DNA of 64,000 nt, from the NCBI RefSeq assembly GCF_900496995.4, contig NC_044030.1, positions 77,540,017 to 77,604,016 of the forward strand, given 5' to 3'. A program made the translations under genes and the position numbers. Shown here piece after piece: positions 1 to 11,960 of the stretch. The notes under the pieces are model-generated. The model saw nothing but the letters and a program-made list of their open reading frames with translations, was not told where the DNA came from and ran no database searches. This DNA is from Aquila chrysaetos chrysaetos (taxonomy: Eukaryota > Chordata > Aves > Accipitriformes > Accipitridae). Within the stretch, counting starts at the first letter, position 1, and each line of letters opens with the position of its first letter.

Positions 1-3000
1 ACTTTTTTCAATTACCGCCTGCACGCTGCCTTCCCAATTGCCTGGCGGGCCTTGGCTCACCTGCCTGCTGAGCATAATTTGTTTTTAATGTATGGCTCTG
101 GCAAATTTTCTCCCCCCCCCCTTTTTTTTATTATACAATTTTTTTTTCCAACTCACATTTGTAATTAATTCCTAAGCTGATGGCATCTCAGCAGAGCAGG
201 AGGGTCTGAACAAGGTGTCCTCAGGGAGGCAGATACTTAGCACCTACGATTAACCTTGTCTGTACACCCATCCCCAGAGACCAATGGGACATCTAAGGAG
301 GAACTGCTCCAAGGATGCATTCAGCCCTACCATGGCAGGAATACCTACTGTGCCTGTATAAAGCAGTTCAGCTTGCCTCTATCCCAGGGCTGCCAAATCT
401 CTACAGGCAGAGTGAACTGTCATAGTATCTCTGATGGGTTCCTCTAAACACAGCTTCACTTTTCCTTGCCTGGCTTTTCCCAGGAGTTTTGCAGCCCAGC
501 AGGGTCTGGAGGCTAGTTCACACCACCCTTTCTCAGGTTCAGCTGCTGCAGCAGATCCCTGGCTCTATCCGTAGGGTGGAATCACACTCTGGAGAGGCCA
601 CTGATGGCTGGGGACACACAGGCTGCTCCCCTCATAGCAGCAGGTCCTGACACAAGGCAAAGCTTTTAGCCACAGGTGCTGCTGGCTCAGCTGAAGAGAC
701 CTTGCAAGGCTGAGGACAGTTGTGCTGGCAGCGATGCCGGGACTGTATCACTCTCTGGCTGCATGTGGGCTTCCCAAGCCACAGCTCAGAGATCCCAAGG
801 AGACGGCAGAAATATAGCACAAGATGGGCTGGAAACACGTTCGGGGGTTTGTAACACACTCACTAATCGCTGGCAGCATCTCAGTTCCTCCAGGGCAAGG
901 GAGTATTTACGACCACCGTGTTTATACCCTTTTGAATTCGTGGGTGGTAATTACAGTCACCTCTCTGTCCTGGAGGGGCTGAAGTCTCATCTGGAAAACC
1001 ACAGCTCTTCCTTGAGGAAGGCAGGTGATCTGGCACAGCATGCCACCACGGTTGCACCAAGCAGGGTGGGGGCTGCTGCGAGACAGGCAGTCCTGCACTC
1101 CCAAATCCTCAGGTGGTGCTGGCAGCTGGGCCACTACGGAGGAGCCCTTCATGCCTCCAGCCCACCCAGCTAAGCAGGCAGAGCTCAGGAGCATGAATAC
1201 TGCACTGGAAACTGCCTCTCATCCTTCTGCACCTCTGCTCCCCACCTGCACCCCTGTCCTTGCCGCGGGGGGGACTGTGATGATAAAGATGCTCCGCTCA
1301 CAGCCAGGAGAGCTGTTCGAGCACCAGCAGGGCCGGCAGCTGATTTATGCAGAAATTACTATTCAAATCCACTGCTGTGCATGCTAGCCAGGACACAGCA
1401 AGACTATGCTGACCTCCCTCCTCATACCCAGCAATACTCCTATGCTTTTAAGAGGGTGCAATAGCCAGGGACCCCCAAAACACCCTCCTGCAGCTTCCCA
1501 GAGGAGCAAGGGGAAAAAAAAACCAACACAACTTCCCTTCAAAAAGCAAGTCAAGGAGGGAAACAGCTGCTCCTAATGACCCAATCCATCAAGCTAACAC
1601 TGGCCTCGTCACTTGCCTCCTAAAAGCTCCTGATCATCAGTGATTATCAAAGCTGGCCATGTGCATTTTGATCAGGCACAATCAAAGCTGAGTGCAGCTG
1701 AAAGAGCCATAAAAGCCTGTGCAGAGCTATTGGTATGGAGCCCTGGCTGGGGGTCAGGCTGGGAGCTGGCTGGCCACAGGCTGAGTTCCTGCCCTTGCCA
1801 GCCTGCAAACAAACAGCTTGCTTTGGAACGGAATGTAAAAGAGGAGAAGTGCTGCGGATGTCCATGGGGCTTCACTGGCAAGAAACATAAAAAGGTCTTG
1901 GGAGATGGCCTCAGGTGGGGGGGGGCTGCCCTGGTACATTGGGATATGTGACCCACAGGAGGGGATAAAATGCATCACAGGTGATGGGTCTAACCCCACA
2001 TCAGACAGAAACAGGGGCAGGCCCAGAATTTCTGAGGCCCAGAAATTCCTCTCGCAGCCCATCACCACACTGCAGGCAGCCCCCATTTGCCTGGCCTGAA
2101 CTGTAGTGGTTTACTTCCAGTTCTTTTTCTGGTGAAAATATTTTGGTTTTCAATCAGAAAGATTTTGCTGGAGAAATGTGGGGCCAGCTTTCAATCTAAA
2201 CTTGCTGGCGCTTTTCCTGAGGGCTAAAGCTGGTGCATGTGTGAGGAGATCCCCAGGGCAGTCACAGAGAAAATATCCCACCCTCTTGATTGCAGTTGCT
2301 GCCAGGACAGTATGGGCTGGAAAACAGTCCATGAAAAATGGCCTGTTTTGGCCACTGGATTATTTGAGGCTAATGAGTTAATTTATTCCATGCTCAAAGC
2401 CTTGTCTGTAAAGCCAAGTTAATGCAAGGAATAAAATTCACTTGGAAAAGGAAATATGCAGCCACAGCTCAGTAAAAGGCCTGGCAAGTAGTGTGGCAGA
2501 ATGAGCGTGATGCTGTCTGGGCATCTATTTAGTGCAAACACAAAAAAGGTCATAGTAATTAGTGATTCATAAAGAGATGAATATCAGGTGATTAAATAAG
2601 TGGTTTGAGGTGAGCTAGTTGAAATGAGGTTGATTGTGACCTGTGAGCTGGTGTCAGTTGGCTGCCCAGGTGCTGGGTGTCTGGTTGCAGTGGTGAGACA
2701 CACAGACACAGTTGCTGCTTTGATGCGTGATTTCATATTCCTAGTTTTGTGTGCCAGGTTAGCCCCTCTTCTGCTGAGAGAAAGCTCAGGTTTGAAATGG
2801 AAACCTGCTCTGGTGTTGGCATGGAGCTGAGACCGTGGGGAAAAAATGACAAAGATTTGCTTCTCCTTACGGAGGGCTCTTCGAATTTCAGGAAGTGTTT
2901 GGTGCAGATCAGAGGTCTGATTTCTCATCTCATCTCATTACAGCTTCCAGTTGTGCTAAAGACTATCCTGTCATTTCGAGATTGCTCCACATCTGCTGCA

Positions 3001-5880
3001 GTGCTGAGTCCTGGAAGGAGATGAGCAGAGCTGAAGTGGGCAGGCAGAAGAGAAATGCCAGCTGTATTGAAGATTTTCATGCATTTCAACCCCGTGGACA
3101 CATGCTGCTGTGTCAGACCAGAGCACTGCAGCTCTGGCTTTCAGCCTGCCCCATGCCAGGCTCTGGCCAAGCACTGTGCTCCCTGCAAGGGGGGGTCAAG
3201 AAAGTTGCCCAAGATCATGGAAGGAGCCAATGGGGAGGCTATTTCAGCAATATTAGCGCATCCTTCAATTACTTCATTGTGTGTATGTTCGGGAGGCTGC
3301 GAGTGCCCTCAACTGAGGAAGAAGAGGGGTGTTAGCAATGGGCTGGGGAGGCCGGCCCATCATGCTCGGGGCTGTCACATCCCTTACTGAGCCTGGTGAT
3401 GAGGACACAGAGTGCCCACAGATTTAGCAACATCTGTAATTAGCAGTTAATGCAGTTGACTCCCTGAGCTCAATTATTTCAGTGTGATTAACAGGACCTG
3501 TACAATGCTGCTGCAGACACAACATCACCTGCTCCCTGCCTGCTCTGAGCAGCAGGTACCAAGGCAGGGCTGACGGGGCTGTGCCCTCTCCACTGTGCAT
3601 TTCGGGCATGTGTTGCTTTGTGGAGGTTGTCATGCTGGGAGTGATCACTGGCAGCCAGCAACCCCGTGCTCCTGCCCTAAGCTGAGCCCAGCACCGCCTG
3701 GCCAGGCATGGGGCTGACTGCTTCTCTAAAACAGCTGATGAGAGATCCTACCTCCTCCTGGCAACCGATTCCTGTGCTACGCTGCCCATATCATTGGAAA
3801 ATGTCCCCTAATGTCTTACCTAAACCTTCTCCACTGAGTGCCTGCAATTGATTTTGTCTGTGCCTAATGGAGGTGAGCTCTGCTTATTCGAGTCACCTAT
3901 GCAGCTCCCTTTTATGTGGCTGGAGACCTTTCTTGTCTCCCCTCTGCTTCCCCCTGCTCTGGATTAAGCTGTCTTTATTTTTGCAAGTCTTGCTCAAGGC
4001 ATGAACCCCCAAAGAAGCTTTCTGCAAGGTGCTGCTCGATGTGCAGGGCCAGAGCAGAAAATGTGGCAGGAAGGAGCTGAGAGGACAATTTCCAGCAGGT
4101 ACCACCTCTCCATCTCTGCAGGAGATGTTCCCAACATGCTGGTGCAGAGCAGAGGCGATGCCAGGACACCTGAAAGTGGTGTCTAACTTCTGGCATCCTC
4201 TCCTTTGCAGTAAAATGCTCAGAGTTCAGCTGCTGATCCAGAGCCATCCTGAAATGTTAGGATTGTCATTAACGTGATTAAAGCTCTAACAAAATGAGAT
4301 GAAATGAGATGAAATGCGTAGACCTGGTCAGCATGCCACACCAGGCACCTAGTGATACATAAAGAGCTTTAAGCCTCTTCTGAAAGAAGTAAATCTTTTT
4401 CTTTCTCTCCACATAGCTCTGGCCCCAGGAGGAAGTTGGAGCAGACTGAAATTTCAATCCTGTGTGCATTTACCTCCACTCAGAGCTTCCCAGAGCTGAG
4501 GAAACTGTGTCTAGTTGGATAATGGCTGCATTTTTCATGTTGGGTTCCTGTTTTTTATCTGTGGAGATGGGTTATCTCCTGTCTAAGGATATTGAAATCA
4601 CAGCAGCACAATAATATCCCTATGAGGGTATCTAATGTACCCTGTTTGGCTCTCACCATTGCTCCTAGACCCATTTTGATGATGAAGGCTTTAAGTGTGG
4701 GTGAACACGGACAGCCATTCTCATCATTTGGCTCAAAACTGTGGTCTCACTCCTGCATGACACTTCGAACATTTCATGGGGAAAGGTAGGTCAGTATTTT
4801 TCGTTGTGTTGTCCTGTTGGAGGACACATGGGCAGCATGTGGGGTCCACAGGAAGGACCAAGGCAATGGTCAGTGGTCTTTAATGCACCAGAAGTCTGCA
4901 TCTCTGCTGGAAAATGCATTGGAAAATGTGTAGAGGTCCCCAAAATAAAGTGGTTTGAAATGCGTTTTTTCAGGCTGTGTGGGAAATAAATTACTTGATC
5001 CAGCCAGGTTGGCTAACGGCAGCGGCAGGACGCGGGGCATGAGCTGCAAGCTTAGAGAGAAAAACCCTTGGAGGGGGCTTCCAGCAGATATGGCTTTCCC
5101 AGAGGTATCCAGGCCCTGGTTGTCCTGCTGTCCCATCTCCTCTGCCCGCACCTCCTACACATACTGGGATGCTGGAAATGGTGGAGCCATGCAACCGGCC
5201 CCAGCTGCAGAACAGCTGGATGTGGGCCGTGCCTGCAGCAGCACAGGGGAGCGTTTCTTCCCGTGGGGGGAAGAGGCTGCAGTGGGAAACATGCCCTGCC
5301 CTGCTGGTACCCACTGATGCGTTGTACCACCACAGCCCCAGCTCAGCTCCCCAACGTGCTGTCCTGGTGCACGCACCCGTGTGAACAGCCACGGGCTCCA
5401 GCCAGGATGATCTGAAGCAAAATTTGGCGTCAGACAAATCCCTCTGTTGGCATGGATTGAGCTAGTCCCAGCAGTGGCACAGATGGGAGGTGGGCTCTGA
5501 TATGGGCTAATGAGACCTCCAGAGAGGCAGCCCTCTGCCTCTCCAAGCTGGGATGTCTGCCTGGTGACCCCAGGCCACTACAGAGGACATCTGGCTGGAG
5601 AGCCACGAACGCAGACCTGGCCTGTGAGGAGAGATAACAACCCACAACCCTACAGTCCCCTTCTCCCCCCATGCCTGGCAGTTTGGGGCAGACTCCCTCC
5701 AACATGTTACCATCAATTTTCCATGCCTTGAAATTGAGCTGGATGTTTCCAAAGCCTGCGGCTTAGTGACGCATCCCTGTTGCAAAGGCTTTAACTATGC
5801 CCTGCTTAAGGGCTGACACTATGAAAGTACGTGGCCAGAGCCTACATCTTTCGGTGCCAGGCTTTGCAATCTGACAAGCT
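1..5880. other. Gene-poor non-coding DNA
   Basis: No exon can be supported. Contents noticed are a C/T homopolymer pair at 112-129, a short GAGATGAAAT tandem at 4,290-4,318, and a mild AT-rich stretch with GTTAATTTATTCC near 2,370-2,450 that could be regulatory. Confidence 0.5.
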
Positions 5881-5884
5881 GCCA

Positions 5885-5985
5885 TTCCAAATTGCTAATT
5901 AATTAAGATTTGCATATGCAGTTTAAATCAGCTGGCTGCAGCTGCCGACGGGACCCAGACAGCTGACAAACCTCCCTGATGCACC
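5885..5985. promoter_or_regulatory. Homeodomain/octamer/E-box cluster (candidate enhancer)
   Basis: Within 70 bp there is TAATTAATTAA (5,896-5,906), a perfect octamer ATTTGCAT (5,908-5,915), and three CAGCTG E-boxes (5,929, 5,939 and 5,960). This pattern of POU, homeodomain and bHLH sites is typical of developmental enhancers. Binding and conservation are untested. Confidence 0.45.
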
Positions 5986-8055
5986 ACAAAAACATCTTGG
6001 TTGCTCTGCTCAATCAGGTGAAGTTATTTTAGATCACCCATTGGCAGGAGATATTTTAGAAGGACCATGAGATACTGTAAGTAAATAAGAAATTTTTAAA
6101 AAATTCTCATCCGTGGAAGTATTTGAGATTTCAGGACTATTTCCAGACTTGTACTGAGACAAAAATGTGAGATTTTTTATCTTCTTACAAGCTGGTAGTT
6201 CCAGGGCGGAAGGAAGGCAATGGATGTAGATTGGTTTGATCATTTCAAGTGGTTTTATGCTAGCCTCAATTTATTTGTTTGTTTGTCTAAATTTATTCCA
6301 ATGTTGAGACGGGCCCATTTGGATTCATCTGCAGCTCTCTGGTTTGAAAATACCTTGGCAGACAGTTTCACTTTAATAGCCCTTGTTGCTTTTGCCCCCA
6401 AAAATTTCTGAGCTGGGAAAGTTTTTTTTTTTTTGGTGACTGACTCCGTTCTGCAAATACTTTTGGTTTTGCTGAAGCAGCATTCTGGGCAAACAACGTT
6501 TGAAACTCCAGAGATGTGGCGTGTAAGTGTGTTTCTGTCTGTGGATACAGACATATTTTTATGTCTTTGCTCAATTGTGTTTATTTTAGGCAAGAAAGTG
6601 AGGATTTAATATCAACTAGCTGCACAAAACAAGTTGGGAAGTTTCCATTTTGGATGCTATGGCCTGATGGTGCAGCTAAATGTCCCACGCTCTCATGGCC
6701 GTAGCTCAGCCTTTCCCCTGGCTCGTAGTTATGGTCTGGGAGGTGCTGGAGCCCCTGAGCACCTCCAAAGGGCTCAGAAGGAGCCCATTTTCCCAGATGC
6801 AGTCCAGTGCCCTGGTCACATCACCCAGCCTATGTTCAGGCACGGCGGGCATGGGCCTCCCTAGAGAACCAGCTCCTTGGTTGGTCAAAAAAACCAGCAA
6901 AACAGGTGGAGAAAAGGAGCTGCACTTTACACAGAGCAAACCCATTTGGAGATGTTCTTCACACTGCTTGGGTGCATGGGTGGGAGATGGCCTGTGGCTG
7001 CAGAAAAACATGTGTGTACAGTGGGTCCACCTCATGGATCCTGCCTGGGATGTTCATGCTATCACACTGGGTCTGTCCGAGTTTATTTGGCTCTGGTGGT
7101 CCCTTGCCTGACAGTTTTGTGAAGCCCAAGCCTAAATCCAGCTTGATTCCTGGGCCAGACATGCTTTTTAGAAGCTCTGATTTTTACCTTGTTAAGCAAG
7201 GAAATCCCAGAGCCGAAGTGCACTTAAAAATGAGCTTTTGCCTGGACTGCTGCTTCTGCCCAGGGAGCTGGTTGCTGCACCTCTGGAGAAGGTGCTCAGC
7301 AACCAATGTAAGCTGTGTCCAGACTGGGCGAACACACAGGGCATAGCTTGAGGGATTTACTCCTCCAGCTGAGGATTTCAAAATCATGACAGATTTAGAA
7401 AATGCAGCCAAGAGCTGAGGCTGGGGTCTGTTCCACAACCTCCTCACAGGGTTTGATGAGCTTGGGACTTGTTTGCTGCTTGGTTTTGCTCCTGTGCTAC
7501 AGGACTAAATTAGCTAAAGATACCCAAGAATGGACCCGGCTGCTGATGGGGAGAGACATCAGCTCAACATACAGCTGCTGGGCAAAAAAAGCCTCAGAGT
7601 TGGGTGTAGAGCACTTCAAGCCTTTTACAATGCCAAGGTAGAAATTAATCTGGATACTGACCTTCCTGCAAAGGCTACTGCAGAACTAGGGTTGAGCTGG
7701 AAAAGGAAGGGAAGGACCATGGTGCACAGACAAAAGAGAGTGATGGGTGCTGATGGGGTTTGGTCTCATTGGGCCATCCCAGGCTGCAGTCAGTCCTGGG
7801 GGCAAACACAGCCCCCAGAGCTACATGCAGAAGAGGTCTTCCTCCTCTGCAACATCCCACAGGCAGTTGCATTTCTGTGATGCCCAACCTGATGCCTCCA
7901 ACCCACATAGCCAAGAGGCAAATACACCTCTGAACAAAAGAAAAGCCTTATTTCAGCTCTATCGTGCTCCATTTCTAGCCTACAAAGTTTAAAAAGTGCC
8001 TTTTTTTCTGGGAATTTTCTAACTGACTCCAGCTGCCTCCTCCGTTTGGCTGCAG
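5986..8055. other. Gene-poor non-coding DNA
   Basis: AT-rich in its first 600 bp, with a T run at 6,421-6,434. No exon, repeat family or RNA gene recognised. Confidence 0.45.
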
Positions 8056-8059
8056 CCAG

Positions 8060-8240
8060 AAGCAGACTTAGAAATACCAGGTTTAATTAAAACAATCTTT
8101 TATGTTCCGATGCAAGCCTTATATTTCCTCTACCTGGTGAGAAATGGCTCTTGCCTCAATCAGCAATTGAAGTCTGAGATTGCTGCGCTGAGCAGAATGG
8201 TTGCCACTTTCTGTTAATTAAAGCTCAGCTCGGGGCGCTG
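8060..8240. promoter_or_regulatory. CNE-like AT-rich block
   Basis: Contains GTTTAATTAAAACAATCTTT (homeodomain site next to a SOX-type AACAAT), CAGCAATTGAAG and CTGTTAATTAAAGCTCAG, then changes abruptly to GC-rich sequence. Function inferred only. Confidence 0.35.
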
Positions 8241-11200
8241 CAGCCCGGCCGGCTGGAGAGCGGCTCCCAAAGTTTGTCTCCAGCCTCGCAGGAACAGCAA
8301 AGAAGGGACATGGGTGCTAACGGGATGCAGGAGAAAACCTGCTGGCTTCCCACTCTAATAAGAGTGGTTTTGCAACTGTTCGGAGAGCCTGTATGAAAGG
8401 GATGGCCTCTCCAACTGCATATACTGACTTGGCATTATCAAGAGTTCTCCTCTTTGATTGCTTCTCCACTCCCACGAGGACTTCTCCCTGCCCAATTTCT
8501 GCTGTTCCACTGGATGCCAGAGACTTTTCGTCCCCATCATGGTGCCTGGGAGGTGCTTCTTCCCCAGGCCATGGGGTTTCTCTGCTGGACAGTGGTGCCC
8601 TCCAGGTATGTAGGAGCAGTATTTGGGGGAGCAGGGCATTTCCCAGTGTTTGGTGTGACGAGAGGGAGGGAGGAGTTTCTCCTAGCTGGCAGATGGCTCC
8701 ACCTGGCCAGCTCTAAACAAGAGTTAAGGCTGAAATGATGGGATCACTAAAAACAGATTTACAATAGTGAAATAAAGTTACAGAAAGATGAGTACAACAC
8801 TATGTGTTATTAAGACTCTGCTTAACAATAAAGATCCTCCCTCACTGCATCAGCACCTCGTTTAGCTTCTTTCTTCTTCTCACATTAAGGTGTAATCTCT
8901 CTCTATTAATGTAAGACCATTTCTTGCTATAAAATTGCTATTTCTCTTCACCAGTCTCCAGCAGAGGAAGGTGAAGGTGGAAAGAGTCCTTTCATCTGTG
9001 CTGTGCCAGGTGAAAATGTCCTTGTCCTACTCTGTTGCCCAGGCATTTGCCAGCCCATGACATGGCAGTAGGGCTGACCCTGCTCTTCCCGAAGGTCTCT
9101 TGCACCCACCTGTACCAGATACCCTCACCAATGGGCCCCTTAGTCCAGCTCACTACCCTTCCGTAGCCCCCTGAAGACACCCTTTGTTAACTTGTGATCA
9201 AGTGGTGGAGACAACTGAGGGCTTTAAAACGTAGTGGGTGGCTACTAACAGGCACAGGGACCTTTGGCTGAGGAAAGACAGGGATGCTCGTGCAGGCAAA
9301 CCAGTGGGTATCTCTCTCCAAGTGGTAGGCACCTGGATGGGCACACCCTGATGCCTCTGGCATTTGGGGAGGATTGCATAGGACTGGGGGAAAACTCTTC
9401 CAGTTTCACCACAGAGTTTGGTGGGTGGCAGCCACCTTGGTGGCCAATTCAGCCCCCAAAATGCTCATGCCGGGGAGCTGTGAGCATTGGCCTGAGCAAG
9501 GTGTTGGTGCCTGGTTTGTCTTTTGGCAAAGGCACGGCTTTCTGCCTTCTGGCCTCAGGACCTCAGGCTTCCATTTCCAGTTTCCAGCCCCAGACCAGGG
9601 GCTCTGCAAATGAGAGGTCAGAGGAGACGAGACAGCGTCATGCCCTGGGGCACACCAAATAACCCATGCCCAGGTGGTGAGGACTAGCAGAGCTGCCACA
9701 AGTGCCAGCCATAGGGATTGCTGCTGGGCAACCTTGTGGAGCGCTCCAGTGTCACGCTGAGACCAGAGTTTTCTCTCCCGACGGCCTCATCTATTCTTAC
9801 TGTAGGCATTCAGGCCATGCAAACCGCAGGAGAAGGGGTGAGGAGCTGTTTTCCAGAAATGTTTGCAACATGTGGGCTGTCGCTCCTCTCCAGCACGAGC
9901 AGAGAGCAGCTTTTCCAGCAGACAACAACAGTCCCACCAGCAGGTTTAAATCAGCTGGAGTTTCCCGTAACTGGGGAGCTGACAGGATCCCACACCACCC
10001 TCCCACTGGCTCTTCACGACCGCTCACCTCTTCCCTTCCAGCCACGAGCTTGGCAGCTTCACCCCTATCTGCTCTGTCCCCCAGTGCCCCACAGCTGTGG
10101 CCCTGCAAAGCTGCTGTCACGTAGCATGAACTCCCCACTTCGCCCTGCAAGGCACTGGGCTGCAATAAACCCCCAGGCAATGCCATCCCACCCTGCTGCT
10201 CTCAAAGGACGCAAGATGATGGTGCAGGGCTGAGGTTTTTGGATGTCGTGGCAAGGTCCAAGGGGAGCACAGTGGGATGGCTGTACCCAAGACGCAGACT
10301 CAGGGAAGGGAGTCTAAGCTAGTCTAAGAATGTGTCTTGGGAAGCAAATGGAATGGTCTGTCCACCGCTTGCATCACTGGCTTTTGCTTCTGCGGCATAA
10401 AGATCCTTTCCCATCACTGGAGCACAGCACAGAGCAAATGGAGGGCATTAGCAGCAGTCATTAGCAGCCAGCCCCAAGCAACATACCTTCATCCACAGAA
10501 TCTTGCAACGTGGAGGTGCCGAGAAGCTGCCTGCCTTGCTCCAGGAATGAAACAATTCCCAGATCTCAGATGGGAGAGGAAGTTTGCAGATCACCAAGGG
10601 CAATGGTGTCACATCCACAGTTCTGGGCATGGTCTGCTTGCAAGATCATTTCATCTCATGAAGCCCCAGCTCTAGTGGGACCCTGGATGGGGCAGGATGT
10701 CCTGCATTTGTCTACCCTACTCTCTCCCAGAAGTATGTGGAAATTTTCAAGGCTTCTGATCTTTGTCCCTGAAGAAGTTAGACTCATTCGGGCTGGGTTT
10801 GGGAAGAGGAGACAGGAGCAGTGCTTTGCAACTGCAGAGAGGGAAAGGGTTTCAACAACACACTTTGTCATGTGCGTGGGCAGGCAAGGAGCATGTGGCT
10901 TGCCCTGTTACCACCACCCAGGTAACCTGTCACTCCTTCAAGTCTCCATAACCCACCTTTGGACTGAATTTGTTTCCTGACCATTTTCTAACCAGCTTGG
11001 CCACACCATTAACTACTCCTCATCTCTTCTTGCTACGGTAATCTTTAGCTTTCTAAGCCCATCAGGGTCCATGTACATCTCTATGAAACACAGGGTAACT
11101 CAGGGTACCTCCATGCTCCTCCATCTTTTCAAGGGTTAACAGAATTTTTCCCTAGAAAAAACAGAGCTTTCTAAGCAGAACTTTTCCTACTAGATTTTTC

Positions 11201-11565
11201 CAAGCACAGCCCTGCTGGCAGCACATGCATCCCATTCCCTGCAGCACCAAAGTGTCTCTGCACTGCAGACCCTGCATGGAGCCACGAGCTGGCACTTCAC
11301 TAGCAAACTCCATCTGTGCTAGGGAGAAACTCCAGCAGCACCCAAATGTTGTGGTCCCAACCTCTACAGCTGCAGGACCGAGTACAGAGCTGGGTCAGAC
11401 ATATCTGCAAGAGAGGCAATGGCACAGGTACCCTCCAATCCCAAATACACCCAGGAGGCCTGTGCTTGCCTCAACATTCTCTGGAAAGTCCTTGAAGGGC
11501 TTATCTATCCCTGTGTATTCCTCATAGGTCCCCTTGCCAAGCATAGGCCAGGTCTACCCTACTTA
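8241..11565. other. Gene-poor non-coding DNA
   Basis: Unique sequence with no supported exon or repeat. Open frames of 100-170 codons lack family features. Confidence 0.45.
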
Positions 11566-11569
11566 GTGA

Positions 11570-11960
11570 GCCGGAGCTGTTGTCAGAGCTGACACCGCTT
11601 AAGATTTACTCCATCCTGCGTGGAAGGAAAGTCCAAACCCTCACATCTGAGTTAATGAAACAGTCTGAGGAGACAATAGTTCCTGGCGCTGCGAGAGCTT
11701 GCATTAGTGAGCTGGGGTTACGGAGAGCTCTGATCAATAAATATGTTGCCACGGCTTTTCGGAGCATCCATCACTTGTCAGGAAATGCATTTAGGCTAAT
11801 ACCTGCAGAGGGCATAAACCAGCCATAGGAATTAAAACCTGCCACATGCCAAATGGTAATGCACAGTTTAATGATCACAGGATCTGATAAATAAGCAAAA
11901 CTGTGAAATGAATAAATACACTCTGGCATCAACATCTGCAACCCAACCTGGCTACATTTA
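11570..11960. promoter_or_regulatory. CNE-like AT-rich block
   Basis: Long complex stretch with GAGTTAATGAAACAG, GATCAATAAATATGTTGCC, TTTAGGCTAATACC and GTTTAATGATCACAGGATC. The homeodomain- and forkhead-like words are dense relative to flanks. Conservation not tested. Confidence 0.35.
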
